Shown: positions 45,723-58,360 of the stretch, in pieces
Layout of the letters: each line of letters begins with the position of its first letter
Numbering within the stretch: position 1 is the stretch's first letter
Assembly: GCF_000003815.2 (NCBI RefSeq)
Contig: NC_049985.1
Coordinates: 16,321,604-16,385,603, forward strand
DNA from: Branchiostoma floridae
Taxonomy: Eukaryota; Chordata; Leptocardii; Amphioxiformes; Branchiostomatidae
Length of the DNA: 64,000 bases
Direction: 5' to 3'
The notes under the pieces: generated by a model
What the model saw: the letters and a program-made list of their open reading frames with translations, nothing else
The model's database searches: none
Told to the model about the DNA's origin: nothing
Made by a program: the position numbers and the translations under genes

Positions 45723-48700
45723 CTGGTGGGAGCAGAGATAGGGAGTCAAACCCATGTTACAATAATATGCAGACATTTTGCAGAGTCCAGAAATCATAGA
45801 AAGTTACTGAACCTACTGCCATAACAGCTATCATCCTTTACATTCATATTCAATGAATGACCACAAAAGTCGAAATGACAAATGTAGAGCCATAAACAAA
45901 GAGTTGTACGAACTGACATGGGAAGCAAGTGCATGTACCAACATAGCTTTAACACCTACATTGTACATCCTAGACCAGATAACATCCTCCTACGCAGGGA
46001 CATCCACTGGCAAAACCACCTGTCTGGATGTACCCTGCTTTCTCAACCGCCACTCTTAGTTCCTGTGGGCGTTGCCACAAACCAGCTGTCAGCCAATCAG
46101 AGATTAGTCCATTTAGTTTTCAAAAGGGATCTTGCATATATAAGGGAGAGCTCATTTATATTTATAGGCAGGGCAGTCAAGAACTAAGGGTGACAGTTGA
46201 GAAAGTAAGTTTTCTCAGACAGGCGGTTTCGCCATTGGATTTCTCTGTGTATATAGGAGGATGGATAACAATTTCTGCATGGAAACACATTTGGCAGTTG
46301 GTACATGTATTTCACTGTAGTTTGAATTCTCAGTTTACATAAAACTCCATTCCCCACAAGTATCCTTGACTGGTAGAAGTCTTGAACATGAGAAATGTCT
46401 TGTCAGAAGTCCTAGAATTAAAACATTCCTTGTTATCCTCTGTGCTGTTGTATTCAGTCCCCTGCGACTTGACCCCACAGTCAGAACAGAAGAGTAGTCA
46501 TCTTACTGTTGAAAAGTCTTGAAACATGATTGTTAGTCTTTCTTCTTGCTTGGCGGTGGTGCGACCGTCCTGAAGCCCAGATCGTCCCCGTAAAGCACAT
46601 AAACAGCTAGTGCCAGGACTAGATGTATGGTTACCACTGCAACAATGGCACTGTATATGTTAGCAGTCTGGGGGTCCACGTCAAATACACCTGGAAATGA
46701 AGGAGAGAAAATATGCTCAGGTTAGAGACTATGACTAACCCATCTATACTGTCAAAGATTAGTCTGGGTACTATCCTCCGTACTGACTGCTGGCTCAATC
46801 TTTTCGCTGACTACCCATTTAGTTAGTTACCACTAGCTCAAACTTTTCCTGGCTAACCACACGTCAAGTCAAGTCACATGTCAAGTCAAAGTCCTTCCCG
46901 TGCCTTATGGCGCATAGGGCGGCGCCCATCTCTGTTTCAGTAGCCCTGGGCCACACAGTTTGTGCAATCTCTACAGCAGGGGGCTAGTCCACTGGTAGTG
47001 GTGTGAGTTCAACTTCCATACTCTTTCCCAAATGCTGAGTGCTAAGCAGAGAAAGCAGCATGTACTATTTTTAAAGTCTTTGGTATGACTTGGCCGGGGA
47101 TCGATCAACCTACCGAGCGCAAGGCAAACACTCTACCCACTTGGCCATTGGGTTTCTGGACATTTCCCCGTCATTCACTTTCCCCGTCAGGACATGTCCC
47201 CATCATTCTTCTTGCACAAATTTTGAAGAAACATTACATCTTTCTCGTTTTGAATCCTTGCAAAAGTCACATGGTTAGCCAGCAAAAAGATTGAGCCAGC
47301 AGTCACTATGGAGGATGGTACCAAGGCTTGTTGAACATAACAATATTAGATAAAACAAGCAAGGACCTGTTCTTGCCTTCTAGACAAATGTTGGTTGGTA
47401 AGTTCAAGAGAAAGCAACTACCGGTAAATTCTGTTTCCTAGCCTTCACACATTAGAACTGAGTGCACTACGAGTACTTGTATACTATTACACATAGCTGT
47501 GTTTGTGACTCACCTTCAAACACTATTGTCTTAGACAGGAAGTAAAGGCCTATAGGAGCTGTCACCATCAGGAGAGTGAAGACTAGAAGTGTCCTGAATG
47601 GCCCTATGTTCTCTTGGTCTGGGCTGAAATACAGAATTAGACAAACATTGAGTACTATTGGGATTCACTTGATGCGACCTTGAAGTATTCTTTTCACAGT
47701 TACTTTTAAACTTATGTTGTTCCTATCAAGGGTCTGAAATACATGGTTGCCCACTTGCAAGGGGGCTGCACAATCATAATTGCAGAAATAACTTTTAAAC
47801 TCAAATGTAATCAAATGTAAGGCTACATCTTCTCACTTTAACCTCTGGGTCAGGTTGCGCAGCACAGTACAAAGTTTCCATGGTGGAAACTCTAAGTGTC
47901 CTGGGAGCAGCCTACCACTGTGTGCACCAAGCTTCAAGTTATCAAATCAACGTTGCAACCAGATCTGGCTTGATAACAATGGAGCATAGAATTCATCTAC
48001 TGAGCTGAAGATTTGGGACTTCAACCTTCAAAATGTTTGTAGACTTTTTTTGAATTTTTGCTCTTCTTCTTTGTGACTTTCAATGGTCCCCTGGTAGTTT
48101 TATGATCACATACATGTAGATAATTGACCTGATTTGCATAAGGTCATAGACAAAAGGTGCAGACGTGCTTTGTTTTCATTCAACGTATAATTTGCAATTA
48201 ATTGCCACAAGAAACGTCTAAATACACTTCAATTCAATCGGCTAGGAACAAAAGTACATTGTTATATTGCAATCCATACATAGTATGGGATTGCAATATA
48301 TTGTTTTTCCTTCGTTTCTTCTCCTCCTGTCAAAATCTTCAAGTTGATTCAACTTTTTCATTTTTGGATCAAATGAGCTGAAATTTGGCAGGGTGGTAGA
48401 AATAGCAAATACCCCCAGGTGTTTTTTTCACTTTCTTCATAGAGGCCTTAGAATTTATGATATTTAGGGTTTTTGGTCATTTTTAGACCAATTATGTATA
48501 TTTTGGGACCCTGTGCCCTGGTATTACAACCTAATGGCCTGAAATTTGGTACAGAGGTGCATTGGACATATGACCACAGGACCCCATCAACATTTTTGTC
48601 ATAGATTACTTAGAAATTAGTTATTTTGGGGTGTTTTGGCCATTTTTGACTAAAAATGTCTATTTTTGGCTCCTATGCCCTTGTATGGAAACCAAATGAC

Positions 48701-49715
48701 CTGCAATTTAGTACATAGGTGCATTGGACATATGACAACAGGACCATATCAACGCTTTCGTTATCGATCATTTCAAAAATGAGTTATTTTGGGGTTTTGG
48801 GCCATTTTTGACTAAAAATGTTTATTTTTGGCTCCTATACCATTGTATGAAAACCTAATGACCTGAAATTCGGCATGAAGGTGTGTCTGGTATGTGCCCA
48901 CAGTACCTCATTTTCACTTTGGGCATACATTACCTTGAATTGTTGAATTTTGGGATTTTTTGCCATTTATGGACTAAAAATGTTAAGTTTTGGCTCCTGT
49001 GCCTATGTATGAAAACCAAATGGTCTGAAATTTGGTATGAAGGTGCGTACAGTATGTAGCCACAGGGCTCTATCCACACCTATGGTGTACATCAATCAAA
49101 AATTGTGAAATTTTGGATTTTTTGCCATTATTGACCAAAAATGTACATTTTTGCTTCCTGTGTCATGAAAAAGCCAACTGATCTGGAATTTGGTGTTGGG
49201 GTAGCTTTAGCACTATAAATGGGAAATGGGCCACATAGACTGGTCCATTTTGCATAGATTGGGGTGTTCTGGAAGAGTCCTTTATTGTATGAAGATGGAT
49301 TGCAATATGCTGTATTTGCTCCCAAGCAAATGTCGGCCTTTCTAGTTCTATGTATATTCTAAACAATGTTGCCTTGTGGAGATTCGACCAAACAGCACAT
49401 ATAACCAGACTATTAGGTGGTAATTTTATGTATAATACATCTATACGACATTTCCCCTTGTTCAGTCAAACCAAGGAGCTTTTATCACGTCCCTCGAACT
49501 TAGTGAGAGAATGCCGTGCCCCCCTCCCACCTAATTTTTCAAACATAAATTTGGCTTCAAATGAGAAAACGCAATATCAAAACACACGCCTGAATGCTTA
49601 GAATAATTGTATACTTTCTCAGGATAAGTGTAGGTGCCAACAGTCGGACATAGCAGCCAGAGAAACACAAAATTTACCCGTAGTACGTGACATGCGTTGT
49701 TCTTGTGTCAGCCAT
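45580..49715 (-). CDS. VMA21: V-ATPase assembly factor VMA21
   Basis: VMA21 is a small ER membrane chaperone that helps assemble the V0 sector of the proton-pumping V-ATPase. Exon 1 is 49715-49678 (MADTRTTHVTYY) and exon 2 is 47623-47514 (first membrane helix, TLLVFTLLMVTAPIGLYF, then LSKTIVFE). The transcript then uses one of two last exons, 46690-46533 or 45722-45580, giving 101 or 96 residues (human 101). The PIGLYF string and the two-helix layout identify the family. Exon 1 is 494 bp from the start of divergent COMMD5. Intron 1 holds the repeat at 48264-49346. Confidence 0.92.
46533..46690 (-). CDS. VMA21: VMA21 alternative last exon A (KKKD ending)
   Basis: Acceptor tttccag, phase 1. 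Encodes VFDVDPQTANIYSAIVAVVT and continues as the second membrane helix (IHLVLALAVYVLY). It ends in a longer cytosolic tail, APPPSKKKD, and TAA. The KKKD ending fits the KKxx ER-retrieval signal, as in yeast Vma21. No AATAAA was found close downstream. Confidence 0.9.
46767..47322. mobile_element. Foldback-type element hosting a SINE
   Basis: Long inverted ends of about 55 bp: ggtactatcctccgtactga through gactgctggctcaatctttt, mirrored by agattgagccagcagtcact ending gaggatggtacc. Between the arms lies the SINE at about 46862-47152. It is in the VMA21 intron before last exon A. Confidence 0.75.
46862..47152 (-). mobile_element. tRNA-derived SINE
   Basis: Minus strand: the head tggccaagtgggtagagtg (A box) and ggttgatcgatcccc (B box-like) resemble a tRNA gene. 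A unique body follows (gcttagcactcagcatttgg, gatgggcgccgccctatgcg). The tail is a short tandem acttgac-type repeat. This three-part layout is that of a pol III SINE. Confidence 0.75.
48264..49346 (+). repeat. Tandem-core repeat element, copy 2 (VMA21 intron 1)
   Basis: Opposite-orientation copy of 12825-13905, starting at the palindrome tattgcaatccatac with gtatgggattgcaata. About five or six units of about 160 bp with atgacctgaaatttggtaca and ggccatttttgactaaaaat follow, ending ggattgcaatatgctgtatt and aaatgtcggcctttctagt. No ORF. Confidence 0.85.
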
Positions 49716-50209
49716 TTTGTCTTCTTTTTCGAAGTAGGAATTTTGATTATAGGGATGTACTAAATTTTATCAGAATGAGATATAATGCTAAGCATGCTTA
49801 AATTTCCGTAATTGAGTCTTGTAATATTCATGATAATATACTACTGATACAAAGATATGTTAAGATTGTACATAAATGTTAAGCTCTGTTCTAAGTTATT
49901 TCAATTTTTTTGTGTTACCTTAAAACTCCCCTTTTTTGTAATGGTATGTTCTAGTGTAATGGTCAAAGGTTAGTCCTATGACCAGTCCGGAAGGGGAGGA
50001 TCTCAGCTGACTTACTCAACTTTTCCCGTGATTTTCTTCCTTCAAAATTATCCTGAGATATCACCTTACCTGTTTGTACTGTTTAGAGAACCAAAGAAAA
50101 TTTCTAGTATTCGTAGAAATGTCAAAATTCTGAGGAAAAGTGACTTTCAAGAAGCTACCATTTATTTTTTGTGTGCACTTGAACGTTTTGTAGTGGAACT
50201 GTAGTTATA
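49716..50209. promoter_or_regulatory. Shared divergent promoter region of VMA21 and COMMD5
   Basis: 494 bp separates the two start codons, which point away from each other. Both 5' UTRs and both promoters must lie here unless leader exons exist. No TATA box was convincingly placed. Confidence 0.55.
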
Positions 50210-53200
50210 ATGTCTATCATCCAAGTCCAGTCCAGTAAAGCTGGCGGGAGCTCCTCTCTTGCGGACAGGACACCGTTCTACGGGACACGGCTTCCTTCTG
50301 AGGTCAAGGCCATGGTCAAGGAGCTGAAGAAGTTGGACAAGAAAACGTTCCGAAGTCTCCTCACAGGTGAGCTATAGGATTACACTGGATGTAGACAGGG
50401 ATGTAAATACAAGTGAAGACTCAGCACAACTATTATACTATACTATTATATCATTATATTATATACTAAATCTATTAAACCATAGCTTATAAGCCTTCTT
50501 GCACTAGTTACCACGCAAGCGCGGGTTAAGGAACTGTGGATAATAATATGTCAAAGTTGAAGGCACACAGAAAATCAACATTCTGCCAATTTGGGGGCGC
50601 CATTACGTTGTTACACAAATCGAAACAATGGTAAAAGCGAGACTGTTGATTTCCTGTGTGCCTTCAACTTTGACATATTACCCGAGTTCCTTTAACCTGT
50701 GCTTACATGGTAACTACTTACATGGTGTGAGAAGGCTTATTACACTTAACAGCTTGTCACACCTTACCTTTGCACATCTAACTGTAAGCTTAGCAAGGCG
50801 TTGTTTAAGCAAGGAGCTTTTAGCTCCTTGGTTTAAGCTATCCAATGAGCATGCACCTGCAATACTTGTCGGCAGTGAGATCCACTAGAGACAATAGTTC
50901 TACTATAGAAAGATCAATTTTTGAACGTTCCGTCTTTCTAATGGTTCAGATGATTGTTTTCTCTCTACAGTTGCTGTCTCTGCCCTTGAAGGTGCTGATG
51001 TGGACACCAAGAGCTTCACTGACCTACAGACCAATGGGATGACAGAGGATCTCATTAACATAATCTATTCAGGGCTGCTCAGCACCCTGAGGTTGGCACT
51101 GAGGTTACCCCAAACCTCCCTCAAACCTGAGGTATTTAGTCTATTAGATTTCCTTAAATCTCATGTACAATGTAGTTGTATCAAGTTAGGCCACACACAA
51201 CACATTGCCTTGCAAAATCTGTATAACATCCTGTTTATAATCAGTTGTATTGTACGTACAACGAGTACAGTATATTGTACGCTATTCAGTCAAAAGCTTG
51301 CCTTTGGCTAGCCCATAGCCCTTCCTGTATGTTTGAATACAAGCTAATATTAAATCAAATCACTGTTGTTTGTACTACATCGATAGTCACACAGATATTG
51401 CCATGTTATTGTCATTAATGTTGGAGATGATTATGCCTATTATTCAATTTTTCAGCTTTTCAAGGAAGACCTTAAGGAACTCAAGTAAGTTAAAGGCACC
51501 CTTACAAAAATGGAAATGAAAATTATTGCTAGTCCCAGTTATAATATTTTTAGGGGTGATGTACATTGTAAACATACATGTACATGCAACATGTCTTAGA
51601 ATTATGTCATGTTTCCCTCATTCTTTTATAATGGTGTTTCTGGCTTTAGTTGGAGTGAAGTAGGGGTATGGTTGTCAGTTGTAAATTGTCTTGCTCTTGA
51701 CTTTTCTTGTAGCATTCCAGAAGAGTTTATTGTGGACCTTGCCAGTGCTGTTTTTGGTGGAAAGTAAGTAATCCTAGATTTCTTCATCTCTATTTCTTCT
51801 TATAATATTATATAATATTAGTTTAGCTTGTTTTATTTTATTGCCATGATAATGACATAAAGTTTATAAAGACATAAAATTTTGTACAAATCTAGACACC
51901 TATACTGTTTACATTAAAGCTGTACATGAGTGACATCTAGTGGACTTTAATGGTATTGCAGGAGGACCAACCTTGATGCCTCTGCACTAGACTCTAGAAG
52001 CCGACTTCCAACCCTGCAGAACTTCAGGTGGAGGGTAGATGTCGGTATATCAACCAGGTAAGCCTAAATCTTCCAAAAGAAAGATTTGCAAAAGAAATTA
52101 GGCACTTTTTTTCCCTTCAGCATTTTTGTCAGCAACACAGCCTCTTCCAAAGTTACAAGATGATTCTATAATACACCTTTCTCACGCGGCGGCCATGATA
52201 GATCTAAAACGAGTTCAATGTGGCAAACAAAAGGCTGTCCATCATAATTAGCAGTTCGACCAATGGTAGCCTGCCAATTAGGAAATCGACCAATAAGTGA
52301 ATGGCTGCAAATTCGTTAAGAATTTGCATTATTATGTTTTTATTTTGCATCTCTTAATGGACTATGGGGTCAGTCTACACTACTCTAAATTGCTACATTT
52401 TTCGGTGCATAACACTTCTTGTAATATTTATTATTCCATCTTATATCATGAAAATTTGTGTGGTTTTGGGGAAAACTAATTGGGACCTGATTTTAGAAAT
52501 AAGTTTTGTCTGTTTGCCTCATTGACCTCTTCTTGGATCTATCATGGCCACCGCGTGAGAAAGGTGTATTGTCTGCCATTTGCATTTTAATGACAACATC
52601 TAGCCTGGTATTCATTCCTATCGTACCTACTGGGCTTCTTATAATCCCCTTCACTACAAGAACCCTGGCAGCTATAATAGTATGGTTACCAGGCTAGACC
52701 TCGTCATCATGACAGTACATGATATTTTGATATTTTGTGACTCTTCAGATCCATGCAAGCCTTGATGCCGTATCACATATGTACATTAGTTATTTTAGCT
52801 GTTCTATAATTATGATGATCATTCTTGCTGCATCACACCTGTGGCCGTGGTAGGCCTTCATTTAAGCTGCTTTCCATCACCTTTACATGTAAAAGGGCAT
52901 TCAATGCCAGAAGCGAGTATCAAGATTCCTCAGAGAATGAATAATTATGCTTGAATCAAGTTTGTTTGGTCGAATTTACCAGAAGTTCAAGCCTAAATCT
53001 AAATGCAAACAACCTCTCTGGGGCTCTTTTTCAGCTCATAATACACTTTAGCTGTCAATTGGCCAATGAATCAGCAATGGCCGGCAATCAGTGACATAGT
53101 ACCAAAAGAAATGGCCAGTAAAAGTGTATTATGAGCCAAAAAAGGGCCCCAGAGAGCCTGCTACAGAGGCTAATATACAGTGCAGTTCATCAGAAGTGGG

Positions 53201-54796
53201 TCCATATTGGGGTACTTGGACTTAGAAAAGGATTCTTGTCAAAAAGACAAATGAGGTAATTTTGCGAAAGTCGAGTGTATTTGTATCCCCCAAAGTATTA
53301 TTTATCAGAAAATAACACTCGCTTCTGCAGTAGAATGCCGCTTTAAATTCCCCTGCTAGTACATCATAGTAGGGGAATGAAACAAAAAGTCATTTGGCTA
53401 GAGGCTGTTCTATGTTTTTTAAATAGAAATGTGGGCTGGGAGGAACAATTTCCTGTTCTTTCATAACACATGAACACCTGTCACACCGCCGACTAGCTTT
53501 GGCCTTATTTGGTCATAACCAGAAGGTTGCCGAATCTAAAAATGGGCAGATATATTCTAGTCAAGCATATTTTCCACCTGAGAATCTACCCATCGCATTG
53601 GACGGGGCTCCTGGACCTGTGAACATCGCCTGATGTCTAAAAATTACACGATGAGAAAACATTGGATGAACAAAGTACAATTATGTACTAGAATTTTCAT
53701 TAGTAACTCAAGCCATAACACTCCTTTCTGTGCATGTATGAACAAACAAGTTTCTCCAGTGCCCCTTTCATAAGTGAATATTCAAGGTTGCTTACATAAA
53801 GTATGATTCTTTTGATATTCATATCCAACAGTCCTCTAAGGTTACTGAACTTAAGATTCATGATGTAACATGACAAATATGGGACATGACATAACATGAA
53901 TTGAATTGAAAAAATACTCCCTGTGGCATAAACGTGGACGTTGAATAACAGTCATGAATAGTAATGAGTACTTACATGCATACATTCACACTCTGCTCTG
54001 TTGTATAACATACCTGTTGCATAAGTGTTGTTCTGTTGTTTTGCCATATTTCTATCAAATTTGCATGCATTTTTAATGATTTTATGGAAGAAAGCCATCT
54101 TTAAAGAATGTTACTGTTGTGTTTTGTTCTTCACCTTTTACACATTTCTATCATTTTGTTAGTTTGGATATCTATGATTTTTTATATGATAAATGATTTT
54201 TTATAGAAGAAGACATTTTCTTTCTGTACCTTTTACATACTTCTATCATTTTCTTAGTTTGCATGTCTATAAAATGTTTTTTGCAGTTAAGCCACACCAA
54301 ATCTATTTGATACTTCTCGGATTTTTTCAGAAAAAAAATTGGACCAGCAGGTCAAAAAAATATTCAAAAGGTCTGGGGTGAAGATATACGGCTTAAATAA
54401 TACAGAAAACAACATGATTATTCAAGTTTTCAGCTTTTAATGGCATGTTTGATGCAATGAATCCCTTCCTTTGATTTGTTACTAATGTTCTGAATAAAAG
54501 ACATTATGTGTCTGTAGATCTGAATGGTAATATTTACAGGTTTGTGATTCATCATAGCAAAACTGTATCATTTTTTCTCGGATTTAGTTCATTTTTGTTT
54601 TTCAAAGTGAAAAAAAGAACAGGCAAATCTGAGATGCAAGATTTGGTGTGGCCTGAGTGAGGAACATTTAAGAAATGTAACATAATGATAATGTCTTGTT
54701 TGTATCTCCACCTTCTACAGTGCACTGAATCGTGTGTTAGAACCAACCATTCTCATGGAGATGACATTGAGCGATGGAAGAATACAAACCTTTGAG
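50210..54796 (+). CDS. COMMD5: COMM domain-containing protein 5 (last exon missing)
   Basis: COMMD proteins form the Commander complex that recycles membrane cargo and also affect NF-kB. Exons: 50210-50366, 50971-51131, 51456-51484, 51713-51763, 51962-52057, 54721-54796, with all phases consistent, giving about 190 residues. Signatures: FYGTRLPSEVKAMVKELKKL, LRLPQTSLKPELFKEDLKEL, IPEEFIVDLASAVFGGKR, and the start of the COMM domain at NFRWRVDVGIST, then SALNRVLEPTILMEMTLSDG. The last exon should encode about 33 more residues (an LRY-type segment in human); I did not find it before 64000. COMMD5 fits better than other COMMD members because of the LPPTSLKP-like and FRWRVDV strings. Confidence 0.9.
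50489..50740. mobile_element. Palindromic MITE in COMMD5 intron 1
   Basis: 252 bp. Arms match over about 90 bp: ataagccttcttgcactagt through tcaaagttgaaggcacacag, mirrored by ctgtgtgccttcaactttga ending gagaaggcttat. Superfamily unclear. Confidence 0.8.
52170..52570. mobile_element. MITE in COMMD5 intron 5
   Basis: 401 bp with near-perfect inverted ends of about 38 bp: aatacacctttctcacgcgg with catgatagatc, mirrored by gatctatcatggccaccgcg with tgagaaaggtgtatt. No ORF. The target duplication is not clear. Confidence 0.85.
53014..53157. repeat. Short palindromic element
   Basis: Arms ctctctggggctcttttt with cagctcataatacacttt, mirrored by aaagtgtattatgagcc and aaaaagggccccagagag, about 36 bp each, with a 70-bp centre. 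Confidence 0.8.
54289..54654. mobile_element. MITE, aggccacaccaaatct family, copy 1
   Basis: Inverted ends aagccacaccaaatct and (reverse) aggccacaccaaatcttg. The interior (ggtctggggtgaagatata, ggcaaatctgaga) matches the copy at 62685-63342. It ends 66 bp before the COMMD5 exon at 54721. Confidence 0.75.
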
Positions 54797-56938
54797 GTCA
54801 GTCTATATCAGATAGAACTCAATTTTTTTCTCTTGCATAACTATCCATTTGAGATACTAAAAACAATAGTTACAAACTGAGTGGTAACAAACACACGTGA
54901 GCATGAAACTTTAGCCTCTAAATATTCAAGTTGATATTTTTTCTCTAAAGTCTGTCTATAAAATGTAATGCAGACTGTAGGTGCACTGGGTATTTTGAGA
55001 CCTGTAAATTCAAAAAAGCAGAACTTGCACATGATTCAATGACACAACCTGAAATACCCTATTTCATTGTGTGCAACTTTATCAGCCAGACCATCAGAAA
55101 AGATAAGGAATTTGTTTTAGGCACAGCAGATATCCTTACAATATTTGTTATATCCTTACAATGTTTGTCATGTCAAATATAAACATATTGATTTACTTAT
55201 TGATAAGCTGAATTGTTGATGTGAAACGATTCCTAATCACTGCAGTGATTTTGGGGAGTCCTTAGGTCCAGGTGTTCAATTTGGTAATTGACCAAAATGT
55301 CCTTGCTTCATGCAGATAGAAGGGTTAAGAATCAGGTTTAACCTGTTTGATTGGAGATTTCAGATAACCTTTGTTGACCCCACTACATTGTATGTTACCA
55401 GTCCTTGTGTAACTGCTAGTAAGCTTGAAGTCTAAAACACCAGTCCTGTATTTGGTCTCTCCCCACTGTAGTTGGTTGGCACTGCAACACTGTATTAGAA
55501 AGGCTTCTTTCTTCATCCAACACCAAACTTCATGGCAACTCCTGAAACTTTTCATAGCACAATTTGTTTGGTGCAGTGTTATATAAGGTGTTTTTCTCTC
55601 TTGACACTTAACTACAGCAACTTTTGAAATTTCCTGTTCAATTAAAAAAAGTCTGCACTGTGAAACAGTGTTACATAATTTTTTTTTTCTTTTGATGGTA
55701 ATGATCTTCTCTGTTAACCCTAAACTGTAGTATATATTATTCAACAACTTAGAAAACTTGTTTGGAAGTACAAAGCATTACATAATCGTTTCCTATTTTT
55801 CAAAATATCAAACTGCGTGGCAAGTTACGAAACTTCCTATATGTCAAAAGTCAGTTTGTTCTAAGTTCTAACTCTTGGTTTAACCTTCACTTTTAACAAA
55901 AGGAAGAAAGAGATCAACACAAAACGGGGGCAAAAGCAAAAGCTTAACTCTTGAATACATTCAAGGGTATCTCTGTTGCGTACTAAGCTAGCTGGTTTAA
56001 GTAACCTGAAATAGGTATCATGCATCACATAAAAACATATGTCATAAAGACTGGAGGGGGGGGTAAATTTTATATCTAATTCTTAGGCCTGGGGAAATTT
56101 AAGTTGTGTTCCCAATAGTGATCATGAAAAAATGATAAGTTCTTTAGGTAGGAATGGTCTTTTTTGTTTTTTTATTCTTAGATTTTGGCCAAAAGTGATT
56201 AAAAAATTAAGTCTTTGTTGCTGTTTCATTCTTACATGAACTGTTCAGAGCTGTTCACAGTGTGTGTGAACTTTTGGAATTCTGTAAGAAATTTTGCAAG
56301 ACTACTTAGAATTCTCTTTCAATTTTGTTCTTCATCAGTCAGATGTCAGATCAAAAATGTTATACCTCTTGCCAGTGAAGAACCCAAAAAAAGGCTAGGG
56401 TCTGCAGTTTTTTAAGATGGTTGAATAACTAGAACACACAATTTTTTCCCTTAGGCCTTTTCCTTTACATTAGAGTGTGTTTACACAATCTCTGGCTAGG
56501 ATTAATGAATGAATGAATGAAGACCTTAGTGTACAATTTTTCCCAACCGAGTTAAGTACACTGGTCACAACAAGTCAACATATATACATAAAAAAGTATC
56601 ACAAATCTAATTAATGACCCCCTCCCCATGGCAGCAACTGTAGGGCTGGCCGCTAGGCATGGTTTTAGTCAGGCTAGGCCTTACATAACCATCGTTATAT
56701 ATCACATCTCAGTCCTTTACATAACAGACAGGTGTTCATTCATCTGATATGATTAAAAGCTATCAATTCCTCGAATAGAGTTCTTTTCTGGATAATGTTA
56801 GACTAATTGTCTACCCACAGGACAAACATACTATTTAGATCTGTTTTTGTCACCCTTTCCACTCTAGGGTGAATCTTGAACAGGCCACAGAAATTTCATC
56901 TTTTGTTTTTGTTTTATGTATATGCTATGTACAGATAA
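54797..56938. other. COMMD5 intron, no exon seen
   Basis: AT-rich, with no supported exon on either strand. Confidence 0.45.
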
Positions 56939-57151
56939 TACTGTAAATGCATTTAAGTTCGCGGGGATTTAATTTCGCGGTAGCGGGAAAAGGGACTTTT
57001 CGCGGTGGATTTAATTTCGCGGTTACACCACAGACTGCAGCCTAATACCACAATAGAAAAAATTTTCCCAGTGGATTTAAGTTCGCGGTGAAGTGGTCAC
57101 CGCGAAAACCGCGAATATTAATCCACCGCGAACATTTCTGCATTTACAGTA
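56939..57151. mobile_element. MITE, tactgtaaatgca family, copy 2
   Basis: 213 bp. tactgtaaatgcatttaagt at one end, tctgcatttacagta at the other. Inner ttcgcgg and ccgcgaa blocks let the whole unit fold on itself. Confidence 0.9.
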
Positions 57152-58360
57152 ACAGGACAAACATGAGACAAAACTAGCTCCTTACGCAGTTATTCCTCCT
57201 ACATTATTTAATATTCAAAGGAAAGCTAAGTAAGTGTAAGGCCTAATTCATCCCAGGCATTAGTGCCGCACAAAGACCGCTTTTAACGCAGGAAAAGATT
57301 AAGCAGGCTGAAACACTTGGGATTCTGAAGCTGTTTGTTTGTAAGCTTTTAAGCTAAATGCATCTATAGAATTTCTATAGGAAAATGTTTGCTTTTGACT
57401 CTGAGATCTTTATTATTTATTTATTTTTTTATTCATTCATTTTCCATTAAGATAAGCAAAAAATCAGACATTAAAAACAAAAAACAGATGAAGCCACCCT
57501 TTGCAGATGTGTTATAACGAAAATTGATAAATTGATAAACAACTACATAGTATGGTAGAAAAAAAGCAACTTAAGCATTACATAAAGAAAACTGATAAAT
57601 TGATAAATAATGACCTAGTATGGTAGAAACAAATATGCAACTTAAGCGTTAAGACTCTGAGATTTAAAAGACATATAAAATTTCGTATAATGAAACTAAA
57701 TCACTAGCGTTTGGTGCCCCATTTGGTGAATGGGCAATTAGTGCAGTTTCATCTGTCATATTTGTTATCCCCAGAAATGTAAGACCTTATTTTCTAATTG
57801 TTAATCTCCGAAGAGTGGGCGAGAAGAAGTAATTGGAGTGGAAATTAGTTCTGGCACACGGCAAGACATGTGACGGTGGGAAAACTGTTATGTAAGGCCC
57901 CATATAGGCTATTTCCTTCGTAAAGCTATGATCATCACATTACATAAGTCTTTGGCACTCTTTGCTTATGTAACATCCTGTCTTTAATAAAAAGTTATAA
58001 TCTTGCGTATCCAGAAGGATGTTAAGAGACTAATATATTTCGTCTCCCAGAAGAGTTGATGCATACCTCCTTGATGCAATTTCTAAGTGGTGATTATGAA
58101 ATTTGCAACGTATGTGGTTTGTTGGTATATTCTCTTCTTTTGAAGTCTTCTTCCCTTGCCCCATACATCAGTGGTATCAAGTACAAAGGAAATAGAAAAT
58201 ACTATATTGTGGGTTTTGGTACATGGTACTTGTAATATACAACTGTAAGTCTTGTTAGTTGTCACATATTCTAGCAATTAGCCCCATTAATTGAGGGGTT
58301 TGCCTTTTGCGTGAGCTACAATATAATGATGCACAATTGTATCTTTTAATATGTTTGATA
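57152..58360. other. No gene recognised
   Basis: AT-rich intronic or intergenic sequence. A 70-80 bp direct duplication around 57510-57650 (gaaaattgataaattgataa and gaaaactgataaattgataa, each followed by tagtatggtagaaa) is the only structure seen. Confidence 0.45.
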
